From Streptomyces jeddahensis (GTDB taxonomy: Bacteria; Actinomycetota; Actinomycetes; Streptomycetales; Streptomycetaceae), in assembly GCF_001642995.1 (NCBI RefSeq), contig NZ_LOHS01000092.1, positions 39,818 through 103,817 of the forward strand: a stretch of 64,000 bases of DNA. The letters are read 5' to 3'. The position numbers and the translations under genes were made by a program. Shown piece after piece: positions 7,889 through 16,589 of the stretch. Each line of letters starts with the position of its first letter. Position 1 is the stretch's first letter. The notes below the pieces were generated by a model. The model did not search any database, was not told the origin of the DNA, and saw only the letters and a list, made by a program, of their open reading frames with translations.

Positions 7889-7968
7889 CCGACACCTCCA
7901 CGTACCGCCTGCCCTTCAGGGCCTTCAGCGCCTTCAGTGCCTTCGGGGCCAAGGAGAACGACCGATGA
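7885..7968 (+). CDS. 27-residue micro-ORF between aldolase and iolD; possible iolB remnant
   Basis: A GTG at 7885 overlaps the aldolase stop (GTGA) and its TGA at 7966-7968 overlaps the iolD start (ATGA), so it is coupled at both ends. It begins VTDTSTYRLP, which looks like a normal protein start, then becomes FRAFSAFSAFGAKENDR, coded by four 9-base repeats plus the iolD ribosome site. No iolB (5-deoxyglucuronate isomerase) was found in the window. It could be the scar of a deleted iolB, a coupling leader, or chance. Translation is not proven. Confidence 0.45.
   Translation: MTDTSTYRLPFRAFSAFSAFGAKENDR
7914..7949 (+). repeat. Four tandem 9-base repeats
   Basis: Units CTTCAGGGC, CTTCAGCGC, CTTCAGTGC and CTTCGGGGC run head to tail, directly before the iolD ribosome site AAGGAG (7951-7956). 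Nine-base units keep the micro-ORF in frame. Confidence 0.85.
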
Positions 7969-9854
7969 CCGAGACGACCGTCCGCCTCACCACCGCCCAG
8001 GCCCTCGTGCGCTTCCTCGCGAACCAGTACAGCGAGCGCGACGGCCAGGAGCAGCGGCTGATCCCCGGTGTGTGGGGGATCTTCGGGCACGGCAACGTGG
8101 CCGGGATCGGCCAGGCGCTCCTGCAGGCCGCCGTCACCGGTGAGGCCGACCTGCCGTACTACCTGGCCCGCAACGAGCAGGGCATGGTGCACGCGTCGGT
8201 GGCGTACGCGAAGATGCGCGACCGGCTGGCGACCTTCGCCTGTACGGCGTCGACCGGCCCCGGTTCGACGAACATGATCACGGGTGCGGCGCTCGCCACC
8301 ACCAACCGCCTGCCCGTGCTCCTGCTGCCCAGCGACATGTTCGCCACCCGCGCCGCCGATCCGGTGCTGCAGCAGCTGGAGGACACCCGCGGCGGGGACG
8401 TCACCGTCAACGACGCTTTCCGGGCCGTATCGAAGTACTTCGACCGCGTCTCGCGTCCCGAGCAGCTGATCCCGGCCGCGCTGGCCGCGATGCGGGTGCT
8501 GACCGACCCGGTGGAGACCGGCGCCGTCACGATCGCGCTGCCGCAGGACGTCCAGGCGGAGGCGTACGACTGGCCGGTGTCGTTCTTCCGGCGCCGGGTG
8601 TGGCACATCGGCCGTCCGGTGCCGGAGCCGGCCGCCGTCGAACGGGCCGCACGTCTGCTGCGCGGCGCCCGCAGGCCGTTGATCGTGGCCGGTGGCGGGA
8701 CCGTGTACTCGGGCGCCGAGACCCAGTTGCGCGCCTTCGCCGAGGCCACCGGTATCCCGGTCGCGGACACGCACGCCGGCAAGGGCGCGGTGCCCTGGGA
8801 CCACCCGTGCGCGGTCGGCGGTATCGGCTCCACCGGCTCCTACGCGGCCAACGAACTGGCTCGCGAGGCCGACGTCGTCCTCGGCATCGGCACGCGGTAC
8901 TCCGACTTCACCACCGCCAGCCACACCATCTTCGCCAACCCTGACGTCACGTTCGTCAACCTCAACGTGGCCCGCCTGGACGCGGTCAAGCACTCGGCCG
9001 AGCCGCTGGTGGCCGACGCCCGGCTGGGCGTCGAAGCCCTCGCGGGAGCGCTGGCGGACTGGGAGGTCGACCGGTCCTACCGTGCCCGCACCCACGAACT
9101 GATCGCCCGCACACGGGAGATCGAGGATGAGTGCTTCGACCCCGACCGGAACACCGGCGACCTCCCCGCACAGACCCAGATCCTCGGCGCACTCAACGAC
9201 GTGCTCGACGATCGCGCCGTCGTGATCAACGCGGCCGGTTCCATGCCCGGTGACCTGCAGCAGCTGTGGCGGGCCCGGGACCCGAAGGCCTACCACGTGG
9301 AGTACGCCTACTCCTGCATGGGTTACGAGGTCGCCGCGGGCGTCGGTGCGAAGATGGCCGCCCCGTCGCGCGAGGTCGTCGTCCTCGTCGGCGACGGCTC
9401 GTATCTGATGATGGCTCAGGAGATCGTGACCATGGTCGCCGAGGGCCTGAAGGTCATCATCGTCCTCGTCCAGAACCACGGCTTCGCCTCCATCGGCTCG
9501 CTGTCGGAGGCGCTTGGCTCGCAGCGGTTCGGCACCAAGTACCGCTTCCGCGACGGCGATTCGGGTCTGCTCGACGGCGATGTCCTCCCCGTCGACCTGG
9601 CCGCCAACGCCTCCTCGCTGGGCGCCGACGTCCTGCACGCCTCCTCCGTGGAGGAGTTCCGTACGGCGATCGAGAAGGCGACGGCAGCCGACCGCACCAC
9701 CGTCGTGCACGTCGAGACGGACCTGTACGGGCCCAACCCGCCCGGCCACGGCTGGTGGGACGTCCCGGTCAGCCAGACCTCCTCTCTGGACTCCACCCAG
9801 GCCGCCTACGCGACGTACGCCGCCCACAAGCAGGCCCAGCGCCACTACCTGTAA
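7965..9854 (+). CDS. iolD: 3D-(3,5/4)-trihydroxycyclohexane-1,2-dione acylhydrolase IolD
   Basis: 629 residues. Thiamine-diphosphate enzyme that opens the ring of the diketo-inositol intermediate. It has the three-domain acetolactate-synthase layout: an N-terminal PYR domain with the conserved Glu region (YLARNEQGMVHASVAYAKM), a central domain (RRPLIVAGGGTVYSGA) and a PP domain with the ThDP/Mg motif GDGSYLMMAQ starting near residue 475 and ending NHGFASIGSLSEALG. The ATG at 7965 is preceded by AAGGAG. Length matches the family (about 630-640). Confidence 0.93.
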   Translation: MTETTVRLTTAQALVRFLANQYSERDGQEQRLIPGVWGIFGHGNVAGIGQALLQAAVTGEADLPYYLARNEQGMVHASVAYAKMRDRLATFACTASTGPGSTNMITGAALATTNRLPVLLLPSDMFATRAADPVLQQLEDTRGGDVTVNDAFRAVSKYFDRVSRPEQLIPAALAAMRVLTDPVETGAVTIALPQDVQAEAYDWPVSFFRRRVWHIGRPVPEPAAVERAARLLRGARRPLIVAGGGTVYSGAETQLRAFAEATGIPVADTHAGKGAVPWDHPCAVGGIGSTGSYAANELAREADVVLGIGTRYSDFTTASHTIFANPDVTFVNLNVARLDAVKHSAEPLVADARLGVEALAGALADWEVDRSYRARTHELIARTREIEDECFDPDRNTGDLPAQTQILGALNDVLDDRAVVINAAGSMPGDLQQLWRARDPKAYHVEYAYSCMGYEVAAGVGAKMAAPSREVVVLVGDGSYLMMAQEIVTMVAEGLKVIIVLVQNHGFASIGSLSEALGSQRFGTKYRFRDGDSGLLDGDVLPVDLAANASSLGADVLHASSVEEFRTAIEKATAADRTTVVHVETDLYGPNPPGHGWWDVPVSQTSSLDSTQAAYATYAAHKQAQRHYL

Positions 9855-9881
9855 GCCCCGGCTGCAAAGGAAACCCTCACC

Positions 9882-11372
9882 GTGAAGACCATTCCGCACT
9901 GGATCGACGGCTCGCCCGTCCTGGGCACGGACACCGCTCCGGTGTTCAACCCAGCCACCGGCCAGGAGCAGGCCCGGGTCGTGCTCGGCGGGTCCACCGA
10001 CGTGGACACCGCCGTCGCGGCCGCCGCTCGGGCCTTCGAGACCTGGTCCGAGTCGTCCCTGACCCAGCGCACCCAGGTGATGTTCGCCTTCCGCCAGCTC
10101 CTCGTCGAGCACGAGGAAGAACTCGGCCGGATCATCAGCGCCGAGCACGGCAAGACGGTCGACGACGCCCGCGGCGAGATCGTGCGCGGCCGTGAGGTGG
10201 TGGAGTTCGCCTGCGGCCTCGGCGACGTCCTCAAGGGGTCCTTCTCGGACCAGGTCTCGCGCGGTGTGGACGTGCACAACTTCCGCCAGCCGCTGGGCGT
10301 GGTCGCGGGCATCACGCCCTTCAACTTCCCCGCGATGGTGCCGCTGTGGATGCACCCGATCGCCATCGCCACCGGCAACACCTTCATCCTCAAGCCCAGC
10401 GAGCGCGACCCCTCGGCCGCCAACTTCGCCGCCGAGCTGTACAAGAAGGCCGGGCTGCCGGACGGCGTCTTCAACGTCGTGCACGGCGGCAAGGACGCGG
10501 TCGACGCGATCCTCGCCCACCCCGGCATCGAAGCGGTGTCCTTCGTCGGGTCGACGCCGATCGCCAAGTACGTGCACGAGCAGGCCACCGCCTGCGGCAA
10601 GCGCGTCCAGGCACTCGGCGGCGCCAAGAACCACGCCGTCGTCCTGCCCGACGCCGACCTCGAGTTCGCCGCCAACCACATCACCGCGGGCGCCTACGGT
10701 TCCGCCGGTGAGCGCTGCATGGCCGTGTCGGTGGCCGTCGCGGTCGGCTCGGCGGCCGACGGGCTGGTCGAGGTCCTGGAGCGCAAGGCCCGCGAGGTGA
10801 AGGTCGGCCCCGGTGACGCCCCCGGCACCGAGATGGGTCCGCTGGTCACCAAGGCCGCCCAGGAGCGCGTCGAGAACGCCGTCGGCACGGCCGCCACGCA
10901 GGGCGCCACCGTCGTCGTCGACGGCCGCGGCCTGAAGATCGACGGCCACGAAGAGGGCTTCTTCACCGGCCCCTCCCTTCTCGACCACGTCACGACTGAC
11001 ATGGACGCCTACAAGGAGGAGCTGTTCGGCCCGGTCCTCGCCATCGTCCGCGTCGACACGCTCGACGCGGCCATCGACCTCATCAACGCCAACCCCTACG
11101 GCAACGGCACCGCCCTGTTCACCGGCTCCGGCGAGGCCGCCCGCCGCTTCCAGCGCAAGGTCAAGGTCGGCATGATCGGCGTCAACGTGCCGGTGCCCGT
11201 GCCCATGTCGTACTACTCCTTCGGCGGCTGGAAGGACTCGCTCATCGGCGACTCCCCCATCCACGGCCCTGAAGGCGTCCGCTTCTACACCCGCCCCAAG
11301 GTCGTCACCACCCGCTGGCCGCAGCCCGCCCAGCACGTCGCCGCCGGGTTCACCTTCCCCACCTCCAGCTGA
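9882..11372 (+). CDS. iolA: CoA-acylating (methyl)malonate-semialdehyde dehydrogenase IolA/MmsA
   Basis: 496 residues from a GTG at 9882 behind AAAGGAAA. Oxidises malonate semialdehyde to acetyl-CoA and CO2 with NAD and CoA, the last inositol step; the same enzyme type serves valine catabolism. Features: PFNFPAMVPLWMHPIAIATGN, the cofactor-site SFVGSTPIAKYVHEQ, and the catalytic Cys near residue 279 in SAGERCMAVSVAVAVG. The usual ALDH Glu motif is replaced by QALGGAKNHAVV, as is normal for CoA-acylating MmsA. Its place in this operon supports the inositol role. Confidence 0.92.
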   Translation: MKTIPHWIDGSPVLGTDTAPVFNPATGQEQARVVLGGSTDVDTAVAAAARAFETWSESSLTQRTQVMFAFRQLLVEHEEELGRIISAEHGKTVDDARGEIVRGREVVEFACGLGDVLKGSFSDQVSRGVDVHNFRQPLGVVAGITPFNFPAMVPLWMHPIAIATGNTFILKPSERDPSAANFAAELYKKAGLPDGVFNVVHGGKDAVDAILAHPGIEAVSFVGSTPIAKYVHEQATACGKRVQALGGAKNHAVVLPDADLEFAANHITAGAYGSAGERCMAVSVAVAVGSAADGLVEVLERKAREVKVGPGDAPGTEMGPLVTKAAQERVENAVGTAATQGATVVVDGRGLKIDGHEEGFFTGPSLLDHVTTDMDAYKEELFGPVLAIVRVDTLDAAIDLINANPYGNGTALFTGSGEAARRFQRKVKVGMIGVNVPVPVPMSYYSFGGWKDSLIGDSPIHGPEGVRFYTRPKVVTTRWPQPAQHVAAGFTFPTSS

Positions 11373-11416
11373 GCACCAGCGGAATTCATCCCGTCCCCTC
11401 CCTCGAAGGACACGTC

Positions 11417-12367
11417 ATGGCAACGGCGCCCATCCCGCTCCGCACCACCGCAGGCAACCTGTGCCTGGGCTCCGCCCCCGACTCCTGGGGCGTCTGGTTC
11501 CCCGAGGACGAGCACCAGGTGTCGTACACCCGCTTCCTCGACGAGCTGGCCGAGGCCGGCTACAAGTGGCTCGAACTCGGCCCGTACGGCTATCTCCCCA
11601 CCGACCCGGAGCGGCTGAAGGAGGAGCTGGCCGTTCGCGGGCTGCAGGTCTCCGGCGGGACCGTGTTCGGCGCACTGCACCGCCCGGAGGCCTGGGACGA
11701 CATGCTCGCCCATGTCCGGCAGGTGGCCGCGCTGACCGCCGCCGCGGGCGCCCACCACCTCGTCCTCATCCCGCCGATGTACCGGGACGAGAAGACCGGC
11801 GCGTTCACCGAGTCGCCGGAGCTGACCGCCGAGCAGTGGGCGGGCTTCGGCCGGGCCGCCGTCCGGCTGGGCAAGCTGCTTCTCGACGAGTACGACGTAC
11901 GGCTCGTCATCCACCCGCACGCCGACAGCCACATCCAGACCCAGCCGGAGATCGAGCGGCTGCTGAACGAGTCCGACAGCCGCTACACGAACCTGTGCCT
12001 GGACACCGGTCACGTCGCCTACGGCGGCGGTGACAACCTCGACCTGATCCGCCGCTTCGGCGAGCGCGTCGGCTACGTCCACATCAAGCAGATGGACCCG
12101 GAGATCCTCGCCCAGGTCGCCGCCGAGAACCTCTCCTTCGGCGAGGCCGTCAAGCGCGGCGTGTGCGTCTCCCCGCCCGCGGGCGCACCCAAGCCCGCCG
12201 ACGTGGTGGCGGAACTCGCCCGGCTCGACGCCGAGTTGTTCGTGATCGTCGAGCAGGACCTGTACCCGTGCGCTCCCGACGTGCCGCTGCCCATCGCCGT
12301 CCGCACGCGTGAGCACCTGGCCGGCTGCGGCCTCACCGGAACCCAACGCCCGCACATCGATCGCTAG
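11417..12367 (+). CDS. TIM-barrel sugar isomerase/epimerase, IolE/IolI type (probable inosose dehydratase)
   Basis: 316 residues, AP-endonuclease-2/xylose-isomerase-like barrel. LGSAPDSWGVWFPEDEHQV (about 17-35) is the usual start of inosose dehydratase-like proteins. Candidate metal ligands lie in VIHPHADSHIQ, LCLDTGHVAYGGGD, VHIKQMDP and a late Glu in VIVEQDL. The pathway needs an IolE to dehydrate 2-keto-myo-inositol and no better candidate is present, so that is the likely role; isomerase activity (IolI-like) is the alternative. ATG at 11417, 44 bases after iolA. Confidence 0.78.
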   Translation: MATAPIPLRTTAGNLCLGSAPDSWGVWFPEDEHQVSYTRFLDELAEAGYKWLELGPYGYLPTDPERLKEELAVRGLQVSGGTVFGALHRPEAWDDMLAHVRQVAALTAAAGAHHLVLIPPMYRDEKTGAFTESPELTAEQWAGFGRAAVRLGKLLLDEYDVRLVIHPHADSHIQTQPEIERLLNESDSRYTNLCLDTGHVAYGGGDNLDLIRRFGERVGYVHIKQMDPEILAQVAAENLSFGEAVKRGVCVSPPAGAPKPADVVAELARLDAELFVIVEQDLYPCAPDVPLPIAVRTREHLAGCGLTGTQRPHIDR

Positions 12368-12376
12368 GAGACGGCC

Positions 12377-13810
12377 ATGGACGTCAGGGACGACGCGACA
12401 CAGGCCCCCGGCCCGGCCACCACCGCCACGGACGACGCCCCTCCGGCGGTCTCCCGGCGGCTGCGGCTCATCACCGTCATCGCCACCTTCGGCGGACTCC
12501 TCTTCGGCTACGACACCGGCGTCATCAACGGCGCGCTGCCCTACATGACCGACGACCTGGGCCTGACCCCGGTCACCGAGGGCATGGTGACCAGTTCGCT
12601 GCTGCTCGGCGCGGCCCTCGGCGCCGTCACCGGCGGCCGTCTGTCGGACGCGCGCGGACGGCGCCGTACGATCCTCGCCCTCGCCGTGCTGTTCTTCGTC
12701 GGGGCGCTCGGCTGCACGCTCGCGCCGACCACCGCGGTCATGGTCGTGGCCCGGTTCGTGCTCGGCCTCGCGGTCGGCGGCGCGTCGGTGACCGTGCCGG
12801 TCTACCTCGCGGAGGTGTCCCCTGCCGAGCGGCGCGGTGCACTCGTGACCCGTAACGAACTCATGATCGTCAGTGGTCAGTTGCTGGCCTTCACCAGCAA
12901 CGCGATCATCGCCGACGTGGGCGGCGAGTCGGGTGGCGTGTGGCGCTGGATGCTGGTGGTCGCCACCCTGCCGGCGGTCGTGCTGTGGTTCGGCATGCTG
13001 GTGATGCCGGAGAGCCCGCGCTGGCTGGCCTCCCAGAGCCGCTTCAGCGACGCCCTGGAGGTGCTCAAGCAGGTGCGGTCGCAGGCGCGGGCCGAGGCCG
13101 AGCTGAGCGAGGTGTCCGCGCTGGCCGTCAAGGAGGAGCAGCAGAAGCTCGGCGGCTGGCAGGACATGAAGGCCACGCCCTGGGTGCGCAAGCTGATGTT
13201 CGTGGGCTTCGGCATCGCGATCGTGCAGCAGATCACCGGGGTCAACACGATCATGTACTACGGCACGCAGATCCTCACCGACGCCGGCTTCACCTCGGAC
13301 AGCGCCCTGACGGCGAACATCGCCAACGGCGTGATCTCGGTGCTGGCCACCTTCGTCGGCATCTGGCTGCTCGGCCGGGTCAATCGCCGCCCGATGCTGA
13401 TGACGGGTCAGATCGGTACGACCGCCGCCCTGCTGCTGATCGGCGTCTTCTCGCTGGCCCTGCCTGCCGGTGAAGGCCGTGCGTACGCCGTGCTGGCGAT
13501 GACCGTCACCTTCCTCGCGTTCCAGCAGGGCGCGATATCGCCGGTGACCTGGCTGATGCTGTCGGAGATCTTCCCGATGCGGATGCGCGGCTTCGGCATG
13601 GGTGTCGCGGCCGTCGTGCTGTGGCTGACCAACTTCGTGATCGGCCTCGTCTTCCCGTCCCTGGTCTCCGGCATCGGGATCTCCAACACCTTCTTCCTCT
13701 TCGTGGCGGCGGGTGTCCTCTCGATCACCTTCGTCAAGCTCTTCGTCCCCGAGACCAAGGGCCGCACGCTCGAAACCCTCGAAACGGAACTCCGGGCCCG
13801 CTTCTCCTGA
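12377..13810 (+). CDS. MFS sugar/inositol proton symporter (IolT-like)
   Basis: 477 residues, 12 predicted membrane helices. Sugar-porter signatures: FGYDTGVINGALPYM in helix 1, GRLSDARGRRRTI in loop 2-3, YLAEVSPAERRGALV, PESPRWLA in the central loop, QQITGVNTIMYYG in helix 7 and VPETKGRTLETLE at the C-terminal end. Probably imports myo-inositol across the cell membrane. The ATG at 12377 follows GGAGACGGCC and lies 9 bases after the previous stop. It gives the locus its own uptake route, independent of the orphan binding protein. Confidence 0.88.
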   Translation: MDVRDDATQAPGPATTATDDAPPAVSRRLRLITVIATFGGLLFGYDTGVINGALPYMTDDLGLTPVTEGMVTSSLLLGAALGAVTGGRLSDARGRRRTILALAVLFFVGALGCTLAPTTAVMVVARFVLGLAVGGASVTVPVYLAEVSPAERRGALVTRNELMIVSGQLLAFTSNAIIADVGGESGGVWRWMLVVATLPAVVLWFGMLVMPESPRWLASQSRFSDALEVLKQVRSQARAEAELSEVSALAVKEEQQKLGGWQDMKATPWVRKLMFVGFGIAIVQQITGVNTIMYYGTQILTDAGFTSDSALTANIANGVISVLATFVGIWLLGRVNRRPMLMTGQIGTTAALLLIGVFSLALPAGEGRAYAVLAMTVTFLAFQQGAISPVTWLMLSEIFPMRMRGFGMGVAAVVLWLTNFVIGLVFPSLVSGIGISNTFFLFVAAGVLSITFVKLFVPETKGRTLETLETELRARFS

Positions 13811-13818
13811 ACCGCCTG

Positions 13819-13842
13819 CCCCGGGCCGACGGCGGCCCGGGG
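13819..13842 (+). promoter_or_regulatory. Hairpin inside the iol operon, between transporter and iolG
   Basis: CCCCGGGCC (13819-13827) and GGCCCGGGG (13834-13842) form a perfect 9-base-pair stem with a 6-base loop, 9 bases after the transporter stop and just before the iolG ribosome site. It could attenuate, process or stabilise the mRNA, separating the transporter message from iolGH. Confidence 0.5.
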
Positions 13843-13861
13843 CCGTAGAAAGGACCAACCC

Positions 13862-14878
13862 ATGACTGTGCGCGTAGGCGTCATCGGCGCCGGCTGGATC
13901 GGCAAGGAGCACATCCGGCGCCTGACCGACACCGTCACCGGCGCCCGCGTCACCGCGGTCACCGACATCGACGCCGCCCGTGCCGAGGAGGCCGCGGCTC
14001 CGATCGGCGCCCGAGTGCTGCCCGGCGGTGCGGCCGTGGTCGCGGCGGACGACGTCGACGCCGTCCTCGTGACGTCCTGGGGCCCGACCCACGCCGAACA
14101 CGTGCTGAACGCGATAGCCGCCGGAAAGCCCGTGTTCTGCGAGAAGCCGCTGGCCACCACGGCCGAGGACTGCCTGAAGATCATCGAGGCCGAGGTCGCC
14201 CACGGCCGCCGCCTGGTGCAGGTCGGCTTCATGCGCCGCTACGACGCCGGCTACCGGCAGATGAAGCAGGTCATCGACTCCGGCCGCATCGGTGAGCCGC
14301 TGATCGTGCACTGCGCCCACCGCAACCCGACCGTCCCGGAGTCGTACACCTCCGGCATGGCCGCCCTGGACACGGCGGTGCACGAGGTGGACGTGCTGCG
14401 CTGGCTGCTGGACGACGAGATCGTCTCCACCCAGGTGATCACCCCGCGCCCCACGAGCAAGCGGTTCGAGCACCTCAAGGACCCGCAGATCATGCTCTTC
14501 GAGACGGCCAAGGGCGTCCGCATCGATCTGGAGGTCTTCGTCAACTGCCAGTACGGCTACGACATCCAGTGCGAGGCCGTCGGCGAGGAGGGCCTGGTCC
14601 GGCTGCCCGACCCGGCCGCCGTCGGTGTCCGCACCGCAGCCCAGCACAGCACCGAAGTCCTCACGGACTGGGTGGGCCGCTTCCGGGACGCCTTCGACAC
14701 CGAGTTCCGCGAGTGGATCGCGAACCTCGCCGCCGGCAACGAGCCCACCGGGCCCTCGGCCTGGGACGGCTACGCCGCCACCGTCATCACCGCCGCGACC
14801 GTCGAGGCCCTGGAGTCGGGCCGCGTCGTCGCCACGGACCTCAAGCCCCGCCCTGCCTTCTACGGAGGTGCCGCGTGA
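13862..14878 (+). CDS. iolG: Inositol 2-dehydrogenase IolG (Gfo/Idh/MocA family)
   Basis: 338 residues. NAD-dependent oxidation of myo-inositol to 2-keto-myo-inositol, the first pathway step. Rossmann motif GVIGAGWIGKEHI at the N-terminus, the conserved EKPLATT with catalytic-dyad Lys near residue 95, RRYDAGYRQMKQ, and TAVHEVDVLRWLLDDE with the catalytic His near 173. The ATG at 13862 follows AAAGGA. Its stop overlaps the next start (GTGA). Length is standard for IolG. Confidence 0.92.
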   Translation: MTVRVGVIGAGWIGKEHIRRLTDTVTGARVTAVTDIDAARAEEAAAPIGARVLPGGAAVVAADDVDAVLVTSWGPTHAEHVLNAIAAGKPVFCEKPLATTAEDCLKIIEAEVAHGRRLVQVGFMRRYDAGYRQMKQVIDSGRIGEPLIVHCAHRNPTVPESYTSGMAALDTAVHEVDVLRWLLDDEIVSTQVITPRPTSKRFEHLKDPQIMLFETAKGVRIDLEVFVNCQYGYDIQCEAVGEEGLVRLPDPAAVGVRTAAQHSTEVLTDWVGRFRDAFDTEFREWIANLAAGNEPTGPSAWDGYAATVITAATVEALESGRVVATDLKPRPAFYGGAA

Positions 14879-15744
14879 AGATCGCCCTCGACCCGTACAT
14901 GTTCCGCGCACTGCCCATCGACGACATGGTGCGCACGGTCGCCGAACTCGGCTACCAGTACATCGAGTTGTCGCCGCGCGACGACTTCATGCCGTTCTTC
15001 CTGCACCCGCGGGCGGACGACGAGCGCATCGCCGCGCTCAAGAAGTCCCTGCGCACCCATGGCGTCCAACTGTCCTCGGTCCTCCCGCTGTACAAGTGGT
15101 CGTCGCCCGACGAGACCGAGCGGCAGGCCGCCGTCCGCTACTGGAAGCGGATGATCGAGATCACCGCGGAGCTCGAATGCCCGCTGATGAACTCGGAGTT
15201 CAACGGACGCCCCGAGCGCGCCGCCGAGAGCGAGGCCGCCTTCTGGCGCTCGATGGAGGAGCTGCTGCCGCTGTTCGAACGGGAGGGCATCGCGCTCAAC
15301 CTGGAGGCCCACCCGGACGACTTCTGCGAGGAGAACACGCCCGCGGTCGACCTCGTCCGCGCGATCAACAAGCCCTGGGTGAACTACCTCTACTGCGCCC
15401 CGCACTCCTTCCACCTCTCCGGCACGTCGGAAGTCGGCGCCGACATCGCGCAGATGATGCGCTACGCGGGCGACAAGCTGCAGCACGTGCACATCGCGGA
15501 CTCCTTCAACCACAAGGGGTCGTCCGGCCTGCGGTACATCCTCAACCCGCCCGGCACCCCGGCCCGTATCCACCAGCACCTGGACATCGGCCAGGGCGAG
15601 GTCGACTGGGACGCCTTCTTCGGCACCCTGCGCGAGCTGAAGTTCGACGGCGTCGCCACGGCGTGCGTTTTCGCCTGGGAGGAACGGGCCTGGGAGTCCT
15701 CGGCGTTCATGCTGGACCGCATCACCAAGGAGCTCGCCGTGTGA
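14875..15744 (+). CDS. iolH: IolH-like TIM-barrel protein of inositol catabolism
   Basis: 289 residues, xylose-isomerase-like barrel beginning at a GTG coupled to the iolG stop. The start (MKIALDPYMFRALPIDDMVR), TVAELGYQYIELSPRDDFMP, the metal-site LNLEAHPDDFCEEN, YCAPHSFHLS, VHIADSFNHK and QHLDIGQGEVDWDAFF match what I know of IolH. IolH is regularly present in iol operons but its reaction is not firmly established. It is the last gene before the terminator at 15812-15840. Confidence 0.86.
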   Translation: MKIALDPYMFRALPIDDMVRTVAELGYQYIELSPRDDFMPFFLHPRADDERIAALKKSLRTHGVQLSSVLPLYKWSSPDETERQAAVRYWKRMIEITAELECPLMNSEFNGRPERAAESEAAFWRSMEELLPLFEREGIALNLEAHPDDFCEENTPAVDLVRAINKPWVNYLYCAPHSFHLSGTSEVGADIAQMMRYAGDKLQHVHIADSFNHKGSSGLRYILNPPGTPARIHQHLDIGQGEVDWDAFFGTLRELKFDGVATACVFAWEERAWESSAFMLDRITKELAV

Positions 15745-15811
15745 GGCGGTGTGCACGGTTCCGGGAGCGGCACCGCGGCCCGTCCCCGTCGGCGGCCATC
15801 TCGTCTACCGA

Positions 15812-15840
15812 TAGCGCCAAGGCTTTCAGCCTTGGCGCTA
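15812..15840. terminator. Terminator of the iol operon
   Basis: A perfect 13-base-pair stem, TAGCGCCAAGGCT (15812-15824) and AGCCTTGGCGCTA (15828-15840), with a 3-base loop. The last three bases are the stop codon of the convergent CPBP gene, so it serves both directions. Confidence 0.88.
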
Positions 15841-16521
15841 ACGCCGTGACACGGCCCAGGCGAGTGCGTAGCCGAACCCGTTGACGGCCCAGTGCAGCGC
15901 CGCGGGAGCCAGCAGGCTGCCGCTGCGGCGCCGCAGCTCACACAGGACCACCCCGGCGGCCGCCGTGACCGCGATGGCCGCCGCGACGGTCGGCGCCACA
16001 CTCGCCGGCCCGCTGCCGAGCGCGGACTGAACGGCGGCGTTGGAGCGGTTGAGTCCCCGGGAGGGCAGCAGATGCCAGAGCCCGAAGAGCAGTGACGACA
16101 CCGTAGTCGCCCAGGTGGTGCCGCACCGGCGCCGGATCATGGCCCACAGGACGCCCCGGAAGGCGGTCTCCTCCAGCAGGACGGTGCCCAGCGGCACACG
16201 TACCAGCACGCTCCACAGCAGCTGCTCCACGGACAGACCTGCGGCCCTGTCGTCCCGGAAGGCCTCCCTGCCCGCCGGGACGGCCAGCGCGAGGAGGAAG
16301 GCGGCGAGGACGGCGCCGGCCAGGACGAGCGCCCACCGCAGCCCCCGGCGCAGCGTCGGCGCCCCGAGCCCCAGATCGGCCGGGGTGAGGCCGTCCCGGC
16401 GGGCGATCAGCAGCAGCACGGCAGTGGAGATCACGCACGTGAGCACGTAGGCGCCCGGCGCGAGCCAGTTGTTGAGCAGGTTCGCGGCGACGAGCACGAC
16501 GACGACAGACAGACACCGCAT
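15838..16521 (-). CDS. CPBP-family intramembrane glutamic protease
   Basis: 227 residues with about 7-8 hydrophobic segments. All three Rce1/CPBP motifs are present: EETAFR (EExxxR), FGLWH (FxxxH) and HWAVN (HxxxN), so the active site looks intact. Family members are membrane proteases linked to peptide processing or bacteriocin self-immunity. The substrate is unknown and no peptide gene adjoins it. Transcribed alone, away from the HxlR gene. Confidence 0.87.
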   Translation of the reverse strand: MRCLSVVVVLVAANLLNNWLAPGAYVLTCVISTAVLLLIARRDGLTPADLGLGAPTLRRGLRWALVLAGAVLAAFLLALAVPAGREAFRDDRAAGLSVEQLLWSVLVRVPLGTVLLEETAFRGVLWAMIRRRCGTTWATTVSSLLFGLWHLLPSRGLNRSNAAVQSALGSGPASVAPTVAAAIAVTAAAGVVLCELRRRSGSLLAPAALHWAVNGFGYALAWAVSRR

Positions 16522-16589
16522 CCTGTTTCCAGGATTCCCCCGTCACCGCCCGAGCGCAGGCGACGGGAGCGGCGCGGTGCAGCAGTCGC

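Noticed and set aside
7914..7949. The four 9-base repeats considered as a CRISPR-like or regulatory array
   Set aside because: There are no spacers and the units are contiguous; they are better read as slippage repeats within the micro-ORF.
7785..14911. Very long minus-strand open frames (7785-11336 and 11285-14911, over 1100 codons each)
   Set aside because: They lie opposite the iol genes, have Asp/Gly/Val/His-rich composition typical of antisense frames in G+C-rich DNA, lack domains, and run across several gene boundaries.
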